From JAAYYF01 sp040255585 (GTDB lineage: Bacteria; Deinococcota; Deinococci; Deinococcales; Trueperaceae), in assembly GCA_040255585.1 (NCBI GenBank), contig JBDZVI010000005.1, positions 1-64,000 on the forward strand: DNA of 64,000 nucleotides, given 5' to 3'. The translations under genes were made by a program, and so were the position numbers. The notes beneath the pieces were generated by a model that was not told the DNA's origin, did no database searches, and worked only from the letters and a program-made list of their open reading frames with translations. Shown in pieces: positions 32,996-42,570 of the stretch. Position 1 is the first letter of the stretch, and every line of letters begins with the position of its first letter.

Positions 32996-34638
32996 AGTAC
33001 GTGGTGCTCGTCAGAGAACCGCTGCCGGACGACATGCTAGAGGTGGCGACGAAGGTCGCGTCCGGCTTCCGCATCCCCGTCGACAAGGCGGAGAAGCTCC
33101 TCACCCGCGCGCCCGGACCCGTTACTCGGCCCGTGCAGGAGCGCGAGGCACGCACCGTGCAGAGCATCATGGAGGCCGCCGGCCTCGTTGTCGAGGTACG
33201 CGAGGAGGACCAAGACGGTCCGCTGGCCGCTTTCTCGACGAGCGAGCGCGACCGTCCGGCCACCGGACCGGCCGTCTCGATCGACCCGTCCTCCACCGCC
33301 GTCCTCGCCAGGAGCGAATCCGACGTCCCCGCCTACTCCGACGGCCCGGATGCCGCCGGCACCGGTTTCTCTGGCGCTGGAGCCGCTGGCGCGGGAGTCG
33401 GCGCCGCCGGCGCGACGGACGTGAGCGTGGTGACCAGTGGCGAGGGGCGCGCCTGGCGGACGGCGGATCGGCACCCCGACCCGGCGCCGGAGAACCAAGA
33501 CGCGCGCTTCGGGCGCTCTACCCGTCACGACGCGAACCAGGATCCGGTGCAGAGCGCGGACCAGGCGCGCAGTACGGATCCCGCGCTCGGCGCCGCCGGC
33601 GAGCGGAGCGCCGACACGGTCGAAGCGCGCAGCACCGGTGCCGGCGGCGAGACGGACGCACGACGTGGCTCGGATGGGCGCGAGTCAGACAGGTTCCACG
33701 CCACGCCCGTGCCTGGTCATACGACGACCACGCCGCCCCGCGACCCGCTCAGGACTACCCTGGTGCGCGAACCCCCCGTGCTGGAGCGCGGCGCGTTGCG
33801 ACGCGGCGTGGCGAGCGCCGCTACCCTGCCAGGCGTGGTGACCCTCATCGTCACGCTGCTGGCCATCTGTATCACCGTCCTGCCCATCCTCAGGAACGCG
33901 GAGCAGAAGCGGGTCGTCGGCGTCGTCGACGCATTCGCCACGACCGTGGAAGGGATGTCGGGCGGCCTACCGCTCGCCGCTCCCATCGTGAGGGTCGAGC
34001 TCGGCGTGGTCCAGGCCGGCGGAGCCGGGGCGCCCGGCTGGGGCCTCGACTACCTCTTGCTCGTTGACACCGACCAGACGCCGCTGGTCGCCTGGTACGA
34101 CGGCGTGGAGGGCGTCGACGCCTTCCCGCCCGAGGTGCTGGACGCCGCCCTCGCCGAAGCGCGGAGCCTACTGGCCGGCGGCGAGGGGCCCGGGCGCGGC
34201 TCGAGTACGGACTGGTTGGCCAACCTCGCCGACAGCGGCCGCAGTCTCCTCGCCCTCGTCGGTCTGGGCAGCGAGAACGACGTCGTGGCGGGCACGCAGG
34301 TCAGGCGTGGCGGAGCCCCGGCCGCCGCGGTGGCGGGCGCAGTGGTGGCTGGTGCGCGGCCCGACAGCCTGCGCCTGGTCGGCAACGCTCTGTTGACGGC
34401 GCTGCTCGTCGGCTTGGTGCCCGTGCTGTTCGGGGTGCTGGCGGCCCTGTCGCTCACGCGCGGTCTGCGCGACTCCATCCGGTACCTGCTCGTCGCCACC
34501 GACAGGATCAGCCACGGCGATCTAGAGCAGCCGGTCGAGCTGAAGCGCGACGACGAACTCGGTCAGATCGCGAAGGCGGTCGAACGCATGCGTATCAGCT
34601 TGCACGAGAGCCTGGAGCGGCTGCGGCAGCGCCGCTGA
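32992..34638 (+). CDS. Membrane protein with HAMP domain and disordered N-terminal region
   Basis: 548 aa. Residues 1-75 fold as a small alpha/beta-like module (MKYVVLVREPLPDDMLEVAT); 76-270 is a Gly/Ala/Asp/Arg-rich stretch with no fold visible; a first membrane helix at about 278-297 (GVVTLIVTLLAICITVLPIL), an extracytoplasmic sensor-like region (300-460), a second helix (about 462-490) and a HAMP domain (491-545, ending QIAKAVERMRISLHESLERL). No kinase or methyl-accepting signalling domain follows, so output must be carried by a partner, perhaps the DUF4388 protein whose gene overlaps it. A terminator hairpin lies 22 bp downstream. Confidence 0.78.
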   Translation: MKYVVLVREPLPDDMLEVATKVASGFRIPVDKAEKLLTRAPGPVTRPVQEREARTVQSIMEAAGLVVEVREEDQDGPLAAFSTSERDRPATGPAVSIDPSSTAVLARSESDVPAYSDGPDAAGTGFSGAGAAGAGVGAAGATDVSVVTSGEGRAWRTADRHPDPAPENQDARFGRSTRHDANQDPVQSADQARSTDPALGAAGERSADTVEARSTGAGGETDARRGSDGRESDRFHATPVPGHTTTTPPRDPLRTTLVREPPVLERGALRRGVASAATLPGVVTLIVTLLAICITVLPILRNAEQKRVVGVVDAFATTVEGMSGGLPLAAPIVRVELGVVQAGGAGAPGWGLDYLLLVDTDQTPLVAWYDGVEGVDAFPPEVLDAALAEARSLLAGGEGPGRGSSTDWLANLADSGRSLLALVGLGSENDVVAGTQVRRGGAPAAAVAGAVVAGARPDSLRLVGNALLTALLVGLVPVLFGVLAALSLTRGLRDSIRYLLVATDRISHGDLEQPVELKRDDELGQIAKAVERMRISLHESLERLRQRR

Positions 34639-34659
34639 GGCGCGGCTCCGACGACTTGA

Positions 34660-34685
34660 GCGCGCCCCTTGGATGAGGGGCGCGC
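34660..34685. terminator. Bidirectional hairpin between the HAMP gene and glyA
   Basis: GCGCGCCCCT (34660-34669), loop TGGATG, AGGGGCGCGC (34676-34685): a perfect 10-bp stem followed by TTCATT on the plus strand. It lies between two convergent genes and can serve both. Confidence 0.7.
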
Positions 34686-34701
34686 TTCATTGCTGCTCGG
34701 C

Positions 34702-35937
34702 TCAGCCCGGCATGGGGTGGCGCTCGGCCAAGGCGGCGACCTCGGCCGCGACGCTCTCCGGCTCCTCGCCCTTGAGGCCCCTGTCGATCAGGTCGGCCAC
34801 CGTCGCCATCTCGGCGACGGTGAAGCCGCGTGTCGTTATAGCCGGCGTGCCGATGCGGACACCAGACGTGATCCAGGGCTTCTCGGGATCGAACGGCACC
34901 ATGCTCTTGCTGACGGTGATCCCGACCTTGTCAAGACGCTTGCTGGCGGTGTTGCCGTTGATGCCCGTGCCTTGCAGATCGACCACGAAGAGGTGGTTGT
35001 CGGTGCCGCCCGACACGATGCGGTAGCCGCGCTCGCCGAGGCGCGCCGCCAGCTCGATGGCGTTGGCGAGGATCAGCGCCTGGTAGTCGCGGAACGAGGG
35101 CTGGAGCGCCTCGAAGAACGCTACGGCCTTGCCGGCCACGACGTGCTCGAGGGGACCGCCCTGGATGCCAGGGAAGATGACGCGGTCGATCTTCTTGGCG
35201 ATCTCCTCGTCGTTGCCGAAGATGAGGCCGCCCCGCGGGCCGCGTAGCGTCTTGTGGGTCGTGGTCGTCACGACGTGCGCGTAGGGCAGCGGGTGCGGAT
35301 GGAGTCCGGCCGCTATCGGCCCCGCGATGTGCGCGATGTCGGCCATGAGGATGGCGCCGACCTCGTCCGCCACCGCCCTGAACGCGGCGAAGTCGATGAA
35401 GCGGCTGTACGCGCTGGCGCCCGCGATGATCATCTTCGGGCGGTGCTCGTGCGCGAGGCGCCTCAGGGCGTCGTAGTCGATCCGCTCCGTGCGACGGTCG
35501 ACCGGGTAGCCCACGACCTCGTACGAGCGGCCGGAGAAGTTCACCGGCGACCCGTGCGTCAGGTGGCCGCCGTGGGCCAGGTCCATGCCGAGGACCTTGT
35601 CACCCGACTCGAGCAGGGCGTAGTAGGCGGCGAAGTTGGCGTTGGAGCCGGAGTGAGGCTGGACGTTCGCCCAGGCGGCACCGAACAGCTCCTTGGCGCG
35701 GTCGATGGCGAGCTGCTCGACTTGGTCGACGACCTCGCAGCCCCCGTAGTACCGCTTGCCCGGGTACCCTTCCGCGTACTTGTTGGTGAGGACGGAGCCG
35801 ACGGCCTCCATCACCTGCCTGGAGACGAAGTTCTCGGAGGCGATGAGTTCGAGGCCGCCAGCCTGGCGGGCGTACTCTGCGCCGATGAGCTCGAAGGTCC
35901 GCTCGTCACGGACGGGAACGTACGCGTTTCGCGTCAT
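34702..35937 (-). CDS. glyA: Serine hydroxymethyltransferase
   Basis: 411 aa PLP enzyme that interconverts serine and glycine, loading tetrahydrofolate. LELIASENFVSRQVMEAVGS, LTNKYAEGYPGKRYYGGCEVVD, HGGHLTHGSPVNFSGR and the PLP-lysine TTTTHKTLRGPRGGLI are intact; FPGIQGGPLEH and the C-terminal TSGVRIGTPAITTRGF complete it. ATG 35937 sits 7 nt after TATACT (35945-35950). The open frame continues upstream to 36237, but that part is antisense to the SDR gene and lacks homology. Confidence 0.97.
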   Translation of the reverse strand: MTRNAYVPVRDERTFELIGAEYARQAGGLELIASENFVSRQVMEAVGSVLTNKYAEGYPGKRYYGGCEVVDQVEQLAIDRAKELFGAAWANVQPHSGSNANFAAYYALLESGDKVLGMDLAHGGHLTHGSPVNFSGRSYEVVGYPVDRRTERIDYDALRRLAHEHRPKMIIAGASAYSRFIDFAAFRAVADEVGAILMADIAHIAGPIAAGLHPHPLPYAHVVTTTTHKTLRGPRGGLIFGNDEEIAKKIDRVIFPGIQGGPLEHVVAGKAVAFFEALQPSFRDYQALILANAIELAARLGERGYRIVSGGTDNHLFVVDLQGTGINGNTASKRLDKVGITVSKSMVPFDPEKPWITSGVRIGTPAITTRGFTVAEMATVADLIDRGLKGEEPESVAAEVAALAERHPMPG

Positions 35938-35944
35938 GGCCGCA

Positions 35945-35950
35945 AGTATA
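35945..35950 (-). promoter_or_regulatory. -10 box of leaderless glyA promoter
   Basis: TATACT on the minus strand, 7 nt before ATG 35937. The rest of the 217-bp gap (35938-36154) to the SDR gene holds nothing else that I can support except the SDR ribosome site GGAGGG (36146-36151). Confidence 0.5.
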
Positions 35951-36154
35951 GCTTCCATGCTCCGCGACCCGGCGCCCCCGGCGCGGAGCCGCGTGAACCG
36001 ACCGGTGCCGACCCATGCGCGCCTGGCGCGTTCTGGTCGCGCCACCTGAACCCGGCGCGCCGGGTCTCCCGTCCCGGCGGGCCGGCTGGGCTTGTGAAAT
36101 CCTGAACTCGACGGGACACCCCCTTCGGGTGCGTCCGCCGATCGGAGGGCGAAC

Positions 36155-36922
36155 ATGAGCGGTCCCACGAGATCCGGACTTCTGGCAGGCAAGGTAGCGG
36201 TGGTGACGGGCGCGAGTTCCGGCATCGGCAAGGCCATCGCGGAGGATTACGCGCGCGAGGGCGCCTCCGTCGTCCTGGCGGACATAAACGACGCGGCAGG
36301 CGAGGCCGCGGCGGCGGCCATCAACGCCGCGGGCGGCGTGGCGAGCTACTGCCACTCCGACGCCGCCGACCCGCAGGCGGCCGACGCGCTCGTGCGGTTC
36401 GCTCAAGAGCGCTACGGCGCGCTGCACGTGGCTTGCAACAACGCGGGCATCTCCGGAGAATCGAACCCCGTGGCCGACCACTCGGTGGCCGGCTGGCACA
36501 AGGTCATCGACGTCAACCTCAACAGCGTCTTCTACGGCATGCGCGCGCAGATCCCCGCCATCCTGGCCGCCGGCGGCGGCGCCATCGTGAACGTGGCATC
36601 GATCCTCGGGCAGGTCGGCTTCGCGGGCGCCCCGGCGTACGTGGCCGCCAAACACGGGGTCGTCGGGCTCTCCAAGAACGCCGCCATGGAGTACGCGCAG
36701 GCGGGCGTCCGCGTGAACGTGGTCGGCCCCGGCTTCATCGCCACGCCGCTCCTCAAGGACCTGGGCGACGACCTCCTGGCCGCGATAGCCGCGATGCACC
36801 CGATCGGCCGGTTGGGAACCTCCGAGGAGGTCGCCGGGCTGGTGACGTTCCTGTCCTCGAGCAAGGCGTCGTTCATCACGGGCAGCTACGTGGCGGTCGA
36901 CGGCGGTTACTTGACCAGGTAG
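36155..36922 (+). CDS. Short-chain dehydrogenase/reductase
   Basis: 255 aa classical SDR. TGASSGIGKAIAEDYAREGA (17-36) is the NAD(P)-binding loop, ADIND suggests NAD preference, and NNAGISGE, IVNVASILGQVG and YVAAKHGVVGLSK carry the Asn-Ser-Tyr-Lys catalytic set. The C-terminus FITGSYVAVDGGYLT is standard. Substrate unknown. A GGAGGG ribosome site lies 4 nt before ATG 36155. Ends 18 bp from the convergent CYTH gene. Confidence 0.92.
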   Translation: MSGPTRSGLLAGKVAVVTGASSGIGKAIAEDYAREGASVVLADINDAAGEAAAAAINAAGGVASYCHSDAADPQAADALVRFAQERYGALHVACNNAGISGESNPVADHSVAGWHKVIDVNLNSVFYGMRAQIPAILAAGGGAIVNVASILGQVGFAGAPAYVAAKHGVVGLSKNAAMEYAQAGVRVNVVGPGFIATPLLKDLGDDLLAAIAAMHPIGRLGTSEEVAGLVTFLSSSKASFITGSYVAVDGGYLTR

Positions 36923-36940
36923 CCCTTACGCCCTAGGCGT

Positions 36941-37654
36941 TCACTCGATGAAGGGCGCGAGCAGGCTGGCGGCACGCTCCAGCTTGCTCGCGCTGCCGGA
37001 CACGAGCGGCAACAGGCGCTCCAAGGCCCCGCCGATCGCCAGAAGGGTATCCCGAGTGGTCTCGCCTTTCGCCTCGATCTCGACTTCCGAGAACAGCGCG
37101 GCGTCTATGAGCGCGCCGTCGCCGCGCCCGCTTGGCGGCCGGCATACGACCTCGTCGAAGGCGAGTTCCGCTACCGGCGCGCCCGAGTTCGAGGCGGACC
37201 CGGGACGTTCCAGGACGAACGCCACGCGCGTCGTCTCGATCTCGAGCCGCGGCTCGAGATCGGGCAGGGAGACGAGCGAGGCGAGGCGCGCCACGATGGC
37301 GACGGGCCAGGCCGGCGCCGCGGATGCGCCGAACACGACGGTCTGGTCGCCCAGCCGCGTGCCGGCGGACGCGTCAAGCGGCACCTCGAGCTCCTCGCGC
37401 TCGAACACGCCTCGGACGGCGTCGCCGCGGCCCTTGACGGTGGCGACGGCCCCGGCATCGGACGTGCGCAGGCGCAGGGCGAGACCGTGGCGCTCGAGGC
37501 GGAGGGCGGCGTCGTCGAAGTAGACGTCGAGCTGCCGGCGCGTCCCGGAAGGGCGTGCCACCACGCCAAGGGGCGCGAGGGCCGCGGCCAACTCGTCGGC
37601 TTCGGGCACCGCGCCGTCCGGCGAGGAGTATTTGAGTTCCAGCTCGCGCCCCAC
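36941..37654 (-). CDS. CYTH domain protein (class IV adenylate cyclase/ThTPase superfamily)
   Basis: 237 aa. ELELKYS near the N-terminus is the ExExK signature; LALRLRTSD, ATVKGRG, LEIETTRVAFVL, ELAFDEV and SEVEIEAKGE are the beta-strand motifs lining a CYTH tunnel that bind triphosphate and metal. Activity could be triphosphatase or cyclase. GTG 37654 is 6 nt after TACACT (37661-37666), placing ELELKYS five residues from the start, as usual. The open frame upstream to 37711 has no homology. Confidence 0.85.
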   Translation of the reverse strand: MGRELELKYSSPDGAVPEADELAAALAPLGVVARPSGTRRQLDVYFDDAALRLERHGLALRLRTSDAGAVATVKGRGDAVRGVFEREELEVPLDASAGTRLGDQTVVFGASAAPAWPVAIVARLASLVSLPDLEPRLEIETTRVAFVLERPGSASNSGAPVAELAFDEVVCRPPSGRGDGALIDAALFSEVEIEAKGETTRDTLLAIGGALERLLPLVSGSASKLERAASLLAPFIE

Positions 37655-37660
37655 GCTCCA

Positions 37661-37666
37661 AGTGTA
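37661..37666 (-). promoter_or_regulatory. -10 box of leaderless promoter, CYTH gene
   Basis: TACACT on the minus strand, 6 nt before GTG 37654. Confidence 0.5.
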
Positions 37667-37706
37667 ACGGCGCGCCAGGCCCGGCCGCGGCCGCCCGGCC
37701 ACCTGA

Positions 37707-37712
37707 TACACT
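37707..37712 (+). promoter_or_regulatory. -10 box upstream of the EF-G paralogue
   Basis: TACACT, about 74 nt before ATG 37786. The leader would end with GGGAG 8 nt before the start, an ordinary ribosome site, unlike the leaderless gene in the opposite direction. Confidence 0.4.
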
Positions 37713-37785
37713 CGTGGAGACGGGCCAAAGCCTTCGCCGGGAACCGAGCGGCTCCGCGCCGCTGCACTAGGAAAGGGAGCTCAAG

Positions 37786-39837
37786 ATGTCCCAGATCCGC
37801 AACGTGGCTGTCTTATCGCACAGCGGCGCCGGCAAGTCGTCGCTCGTCGAAGCCATACTGTTCCGCGCCGGCGCCATCCAGACCCTCGGGAAGGTGGAGG
37901 ACGGCACGAGCGTCTCCGACGTCACGGCGGAGGAGAAGCGCCGCAAGATCTCCATCTACTCGACGATCCACCCGTTCAGCTGGCAGGGCGAGGAGTTCAA
38001 CGTCATCGACACGCCCGGCTACGCGGACTTCGTGAGCGAGATCCGCGGCGCGCAGGCCGCCGCCGACGCGGCCATAATCGTCGTCTCCGCCGTGTCCGGA
38101 GTGGCCGTCGGCACCGAGCGCGTCTGGACGTCGAGCCTCGAGCGCGAGCTCTCGACCATGGTCGTCATCAACAAGATGGACCGGGAGAACGCCGACTTCT
38201 TCCGCACGATGGCCGATATCGAGGCCACCCTCGCAGGCAACATCGCAGCCATCCAGATCCCGATCGGACAGGCAGAGGAGTTCAGGGGCATCGTCGACCT
38301 CCTCACGATGCGGGCGTACGAGTGGCCCGACGGCACCACGCCGGTCGAGGTCCCGCTCCCGGCCGAGGTCGAGGGCTTGGCCCGCGAGTACCGCGACCGC
38401 CTCGTCGAAGCCGTCGTCGAGACCGACGACGAGCTGATGATGCAGTACCTCGAGGAGGCCGAGATCGACCAGGACGCGCTCCTCGCGGCGTTCTACGCGG
38501 CCGTCCTGCGCCACGAGCTCACGCCCGTTCTCCTCACTTCCGCCACGAAGGTCATGGGCATCAGCCTCCTGCTCGACTTCCTCACGCGCGGCGTGCGCCA
38601 CGTGCACGACCACGGCCCGCTGCCCGTCGAGTCCGGCGAGCCGCCCACGCTGGGCGAGGGCCAGCCGTTCAGCGCCAGGGTCTTCAAGACGGTCGTCGAC
38701 CCGTACCTCGGCAAGGTCTCCTTCATGCGAGTGCTGTCGGGCGCCCTCAACGCCGGCGAGCCGCTGCGCGACGCCTCCAACGGCGCCGACCTTCGCACCT
38801 CGCACATCTTCGCGCCGCGCGGCAAGGACCTGACGGAGGTCAAGCGGCTGACGGCGGGCATGATCGGCGCCCTCACGAAGGCCGACGAGGTGCGCACCGG
38901 CGACACGCTCACCGCGCCGGGCGCCGAGTTCGTCCTCGCGCCCATCCGGCTCCCTTCGCCCGTCATGGCGCTGGCGCTCTTCCCGAAGAACCGCTCTGAC
39001 GAGGACAAGCTCGGCGAGGCGCTCGCGAAGGTCCTCGACGCCGACCCGACGCTCAAGCTCGAGCGCAACCCCGACACGAAGGAGACGGTCCTTTGGGGCA
39101 TGGGGCACGTCCACCTCGAGATCGCCGTGGCGGCCCTCAAGGACCGGTTCGGCGTCGAGGTCGAGACACGCCTGCCGGCGATCGCGTACCGGGAGACGAT
39201 CCAAGGCAAGGGCGACGCCCGTTACCGGCACAAGAAGCAGTCCGGCGGTGCCGGCCAGTTCGCCGAGGTCGCTCTCACTGTCGAGCCCCTGCCGCGCGGC
39301 GGCGGGTTCGAGTTCGAGTGGAAGGTCGTCGGCGGCACCATCCCGACGCAGTTCCAGACGAGCTGCGAGAAGGGCGCGCGTGCCGGCATGGAGTCGGGCG
39401 TGCTCGGCAGCTTTCCGCTTCAGGACGTCAAGGTCAGCGTCTACGACGGCAAGGACCACCCCGTCGACTCCAAGGACATCGCCTTCCAGTTCGCCGCCAC
39501 CCAGGCCATGCACGAGGCCCTGCAGCAGGCCAAGCCGATCCTGCTCGAGCCTTTGGCGCTCCTCAAGGTACGCGTGCCCGACCGCTTCACGGGCGACGTC
39601 ATCTCGGACCTGAACACGCGCCGCGGGCGCATCCTCGGCATGGACAGCGAGGGCTCCGTCAGCGTGGTGAGCGCGCACGTGCCGCTCGCCGAGATCCAGG
39701 CGTACTCCGCCGACCTCCGCAGCATGACCGGCGGGCGCGGCGCTTACTCGCTGAAAGTCGATCGCTACGAGGCGGTGCCCGCCCAGGTGGCCGAGAAGGT
39801 CCTGACCGATGCGAAGCAGGCGCGCGTAGCATCCTGA
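37786..39837 (+). CDS. Elongation factor G-like translational GTPase (EF-G-2 type)
   Basis: 683 aa. The P-loop reads LSHSGAGKSS (9-18), unlike the AHIDAGKTT of canonical EF-G; the G2 region is AEEKRRKISIYST, then DTPGYADF and NKMD. Domains II-V are all present (GKVSFMRVLSGALNAGE; RHKKQSGGAGQFAEV; GRILGMDSEGSVSVVSAHVP). Such EF-G paralogues, including that of Thermus, bind ribosomes and GTP but differ from the elongation factor; the exact role is open. The canonical fusA lies elsewhere. The reverse strand is open for 621 codons, a composition effect. Confidence 0.92.
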   Translation: MSQIRNVAVLSHSGAGKSSLVEAILFRAGAIQTLGKVEDGTSVSDVTAEEKRRKISIYSTIHPFSWQGEEFNVIDTPGYADFVSEIRGAQAAADAAIIVVSAVSGVAVGTERVWTSSLERELSTMVVINKMDRENADFFRTMADIEATLAGNIAAIQIPIGQAEEFRGIVDLLTMRAYEWPDGTTPVEVPLPAEVEGLAREYRDRLVEAVVETDDELMMQYLEEAEIDQDALLAAFYAAVLRHELTPVLLTSATKVMGISLLLDFLTRGVRHVHDHGPLPVESGEPPTLGEGQPFSARVFKTVVDPYLGKVSFMRVLSGALNAGEPLRDASNGADLRTSHIFAPRGKDLTEVKRLTAGMIGALTKADEVRTGDTLTAPGAEFVLAPIRLPSPVMALALFPKNRSDEDKLGEALAKVLDADPTLKLERNPDTKETVLWGMGHVHLEIAVAALKDRFGVEVETRLPAIAYRETIQGKGDARYRHKKQSGGAGQFAEVALTVEPLPRGGGFEFEWKVVGGTIPTQFQTSCEKGARAGMESGVLGSFPLQDVKVSVYDGKDHPVDSKDIAFQFAATQAMHEALQQAKPILLEPLALLKVRVPDRFTGDVISDLNTRRGRILGMDSEGSVSVVSAHVPLAEIQAYSADLRSMTGGRGAYSLKVDRYEAVPAQVAEKVLTDAKQARVAS

Positions 39838-39854
39838 ACCCGACCGCTAGGCGC

Positions 39855-40697
39855 TCAGGCGCGCTCCAGTTGCTCGCGCACGTCCTTCGCGAGTTCGCGA
39901 CCGAGTTCGGCGGCTTCGCGCGCCTCCCCGGTCACGTAGGCCTGTAGGACGGTGCCGCCTCGCGCCACGGATCCGAACAGCGTGAGCTCGCCGTCTTCCG
40001 TCACGGACGCGATGGAGCCGACGTGCAGGTCGGGCAGCCCGGCGGCGAAGGCGAACTCGGCCCGCGCGCGGTCGAAGCTGGGGCGGTGCTGCAGAGAGTA
40101 GGCGGTCTCGAAGGCCAGGTCGTCGTCCTCGCGCACCACCAGCGCTACCGCACCCTGCCCGGGGGCGGGGGCGAAGACGGTTTCGTCGAGCACGACGTCG
40201 ATGGCGCTGCGGAGGTCGAGGGTGATGAGCGTGGCGGCGGGCAGGACGGCGGCGTCGACTCCGGCGCCGACGCGCGCAAGCAGCGCGTCCGGCGCCGACG
40301 CGTCGACCTCGACCTTGAAGCCCGGGTTGACGCCCGCGAGGAACGCGGCGTCGCGTTCCGACGTGACGGCCACGCGTGCCGCATCGGGCAAGGCGCCCAG
40401 CGCGCCCTTGCCCTTGGCGGCCAGCGCCGAGCGCGGCTCGCCGCGCCGCAGGACGGCGGCCAGCTTGAGCCCGTCCGGCAGGGTAGGGGGCAGGCACTCC
40501 AGCTGGGCGACGGCTATGCCGACCTCGCCACCGGCGAGAGCCTGGAGGAGGGGACCGCTCTCCTGACCGCCGGTCTTCGAGACGGTGCGAAGGCGTAGTT
40601 GGAGGTCGGGCCACTCGTCCGTGAGGAGCTCGAGCACGCTGCGACCGTGACGGATGGCGAGTAGGCCCTCACGATTGCCCAGAACTATCCTGGCCAT
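39855..40697 (-). CDS. Hydroxymethylbilane synthase (HemC)-like protein lacking catalytic residues
   Basis: 280 aa. The fold is that of porphobilinogen deaminase: IVLGNREGLLAIRHGRSVLE for the N-terminal strand, GGEVGIAVAQLECLP, VFAPAPGQGAVALVV, and the C-terminal domain. But the HSMKDVP loop is AQLECLP, so the catalytic Asp is Cys; the SSLRRxxQL and LRGN stretches that bind substrate have no Arg; and the GGCQVPIG Cys that holds the dipyrromethane cofactor is missing (AAGLPDLHVGS). It is thus unlikely to make hydroxymethylbilane. ATG 40697 follows TACAAA by 7 nt. No other heme gene is in the window. Confidence 0.75.
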   Translation of the reverse strand: MARIVLGNREGLLAIRHGRSVLELLTDEWPDLQLRLRTVSKTGGQESGPLLQALAGGEVGIAVAQLECLPPTLPDGLKLAAVLRRGEPRSALAAKGKGALGALPDAARVAVTSERDAAFLAGVNPGFKVEVDASAPDALLARVGAGVDAAVLPAATLITLDLRSAIDVVLDETVFAPAPGQGAVALVVREDDDLAFETAYSLQHRPSFDRARAEFAFAAGLPDLHVGSIASVTEDGELTLFGSVARGGTVLQAYVTGEAREAAELGRELAKDVREQLERA

Positions 40698-40764
40698 GGC
40701 GCTATTTGTACCACGAACCCCGAAGTGCGCGAGACGAGAAAGCGCGTGCTGGCGCGGCTTATCC

Positions 40765-41928
<1,164 letters not shown>

Positions 41929-41999
41929 GCGGGTCGGGACCTCCATGGGAACGTCGCCGAGGCGACAACCAAGCCAGGATACCAGGCCTACGGCGCGGT

Positions 42000-42005
42000 T
42001 ATCAT
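42000..42005 (+). promoter_or_regulatory. -10 box of leaderless GNAT gene promoter
   Basis: TATCAT, 6 nt before GTG 42012. Confidence 0.5.
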
Positions 42006-42011
42006 CGGCGC

Positions 42012-42512
42012 GTGCTCGTCAGGGATGCGATCCCGGCCGACGCCGAGGCCGTCAGGGGGCTGTTGGCCGGCGTCTACCGCGAAGGCGGGGCCTTCGTGGG
42101 CGACGGCGCCGAGAGCGTCGGTTCCCTGGCCAGCCGGATAGGGACGGCGCCGCGCCGTAGCCACTACGCCGTGGCGGTGCTGAGCGGCGTCATCGTCGGT
42201 TGGGCCGAGTTGCAGCGCTCGTCGGCCAGGCGCCTGGAGCACGTGGCGGTCCTGACCTTGGCGGTCGCGCCCGGCGCCAGGCGCCGCGGTGTCGGACGGG
42301 CCGTGCTGCGCGAATGCTACGACTGGTGCGGCCGGGTCGGGGTCCTCAAGATGTCTTTGAACGTCAGGGCCGGCAACCTCGCCGCCATCGGGCTATACGA
42401 GAGCGAGGGGTTCGAGCATGAGGGCAGGGAGGTTCGCCAGATAAGGCTGCTCGGTGCCGAAGGTGACGGGTTCGAGGACAACCTGATCATGGGGAAGTGG
42501 CTCGCCCGCTAG
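42012..42512 (+). CDS. GNAT-family N-acetyltransferase
   Basis: 166 aa. LAVAPGARRRGVGRAVLREC (about 90-109) is the acetyl-CoA pyrophosphate loop, and LNVRAGNLAAIGLYESEGFE (about 117-136) the C-terminal part of the fold. N-terminal VRDAIPADAEAVRGLL is typical. Acceptor unknown; closest in pattern to RimI/ribosomal or small-molecule acetyltransferases. GTG 42012 is leaderless. The next gene follows 58 bp downstream with its own promoter. Confidence 0.88.
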   Translation: MLVRDAIPADAEAVRGLLAGVYREGGAFVGDGAESVGSLASRIGTAPRRSHYAVAVLSGVIVGWAELQRSSARRLEHVAVLTLAVAPGARRRGVGRAVLRECYDWCGRVGVLKMSLNVRAGNLAAIGLYESEGFEHEGREVRQIRLLGAEGDGFEDNLIMGKWLAR

Positions 42513-42558
42513 CCTCGCAGGGCCTCCCCGCCGGGGTAACGCGCTCTCGCGTAAACGT

Positions 42559-42564
42559 TACACT
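42559..42564 (+). promoter_or_regulatory. -10 box of leaderless NYN gene promoter
   Basis: TACACT, 6 nt before ATG 42571. Confidence 0.5.
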
Positions 42565-42570
42565 GCGCCC

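Noticed and set aside
35938..36237. Longer glyA protein starting at 36237
   Set aside because: The added 100 codons are antisense to the SDR gene and upstream of the TATACT box; SHMT proteins start near 35937.
37813..39678. A 621-codon open frame antisense to the EF-G paralogue
   Set aside because: Composition effect in high-GC DNA; its product is Arg/Leu/Asp-rich low complexity and the sense strand is a conserved GTPase.
41929..42011. SAM riboswitch upstream of metK
   Set aside because: The gap is short and shows none of the helices or conserved cores expected.
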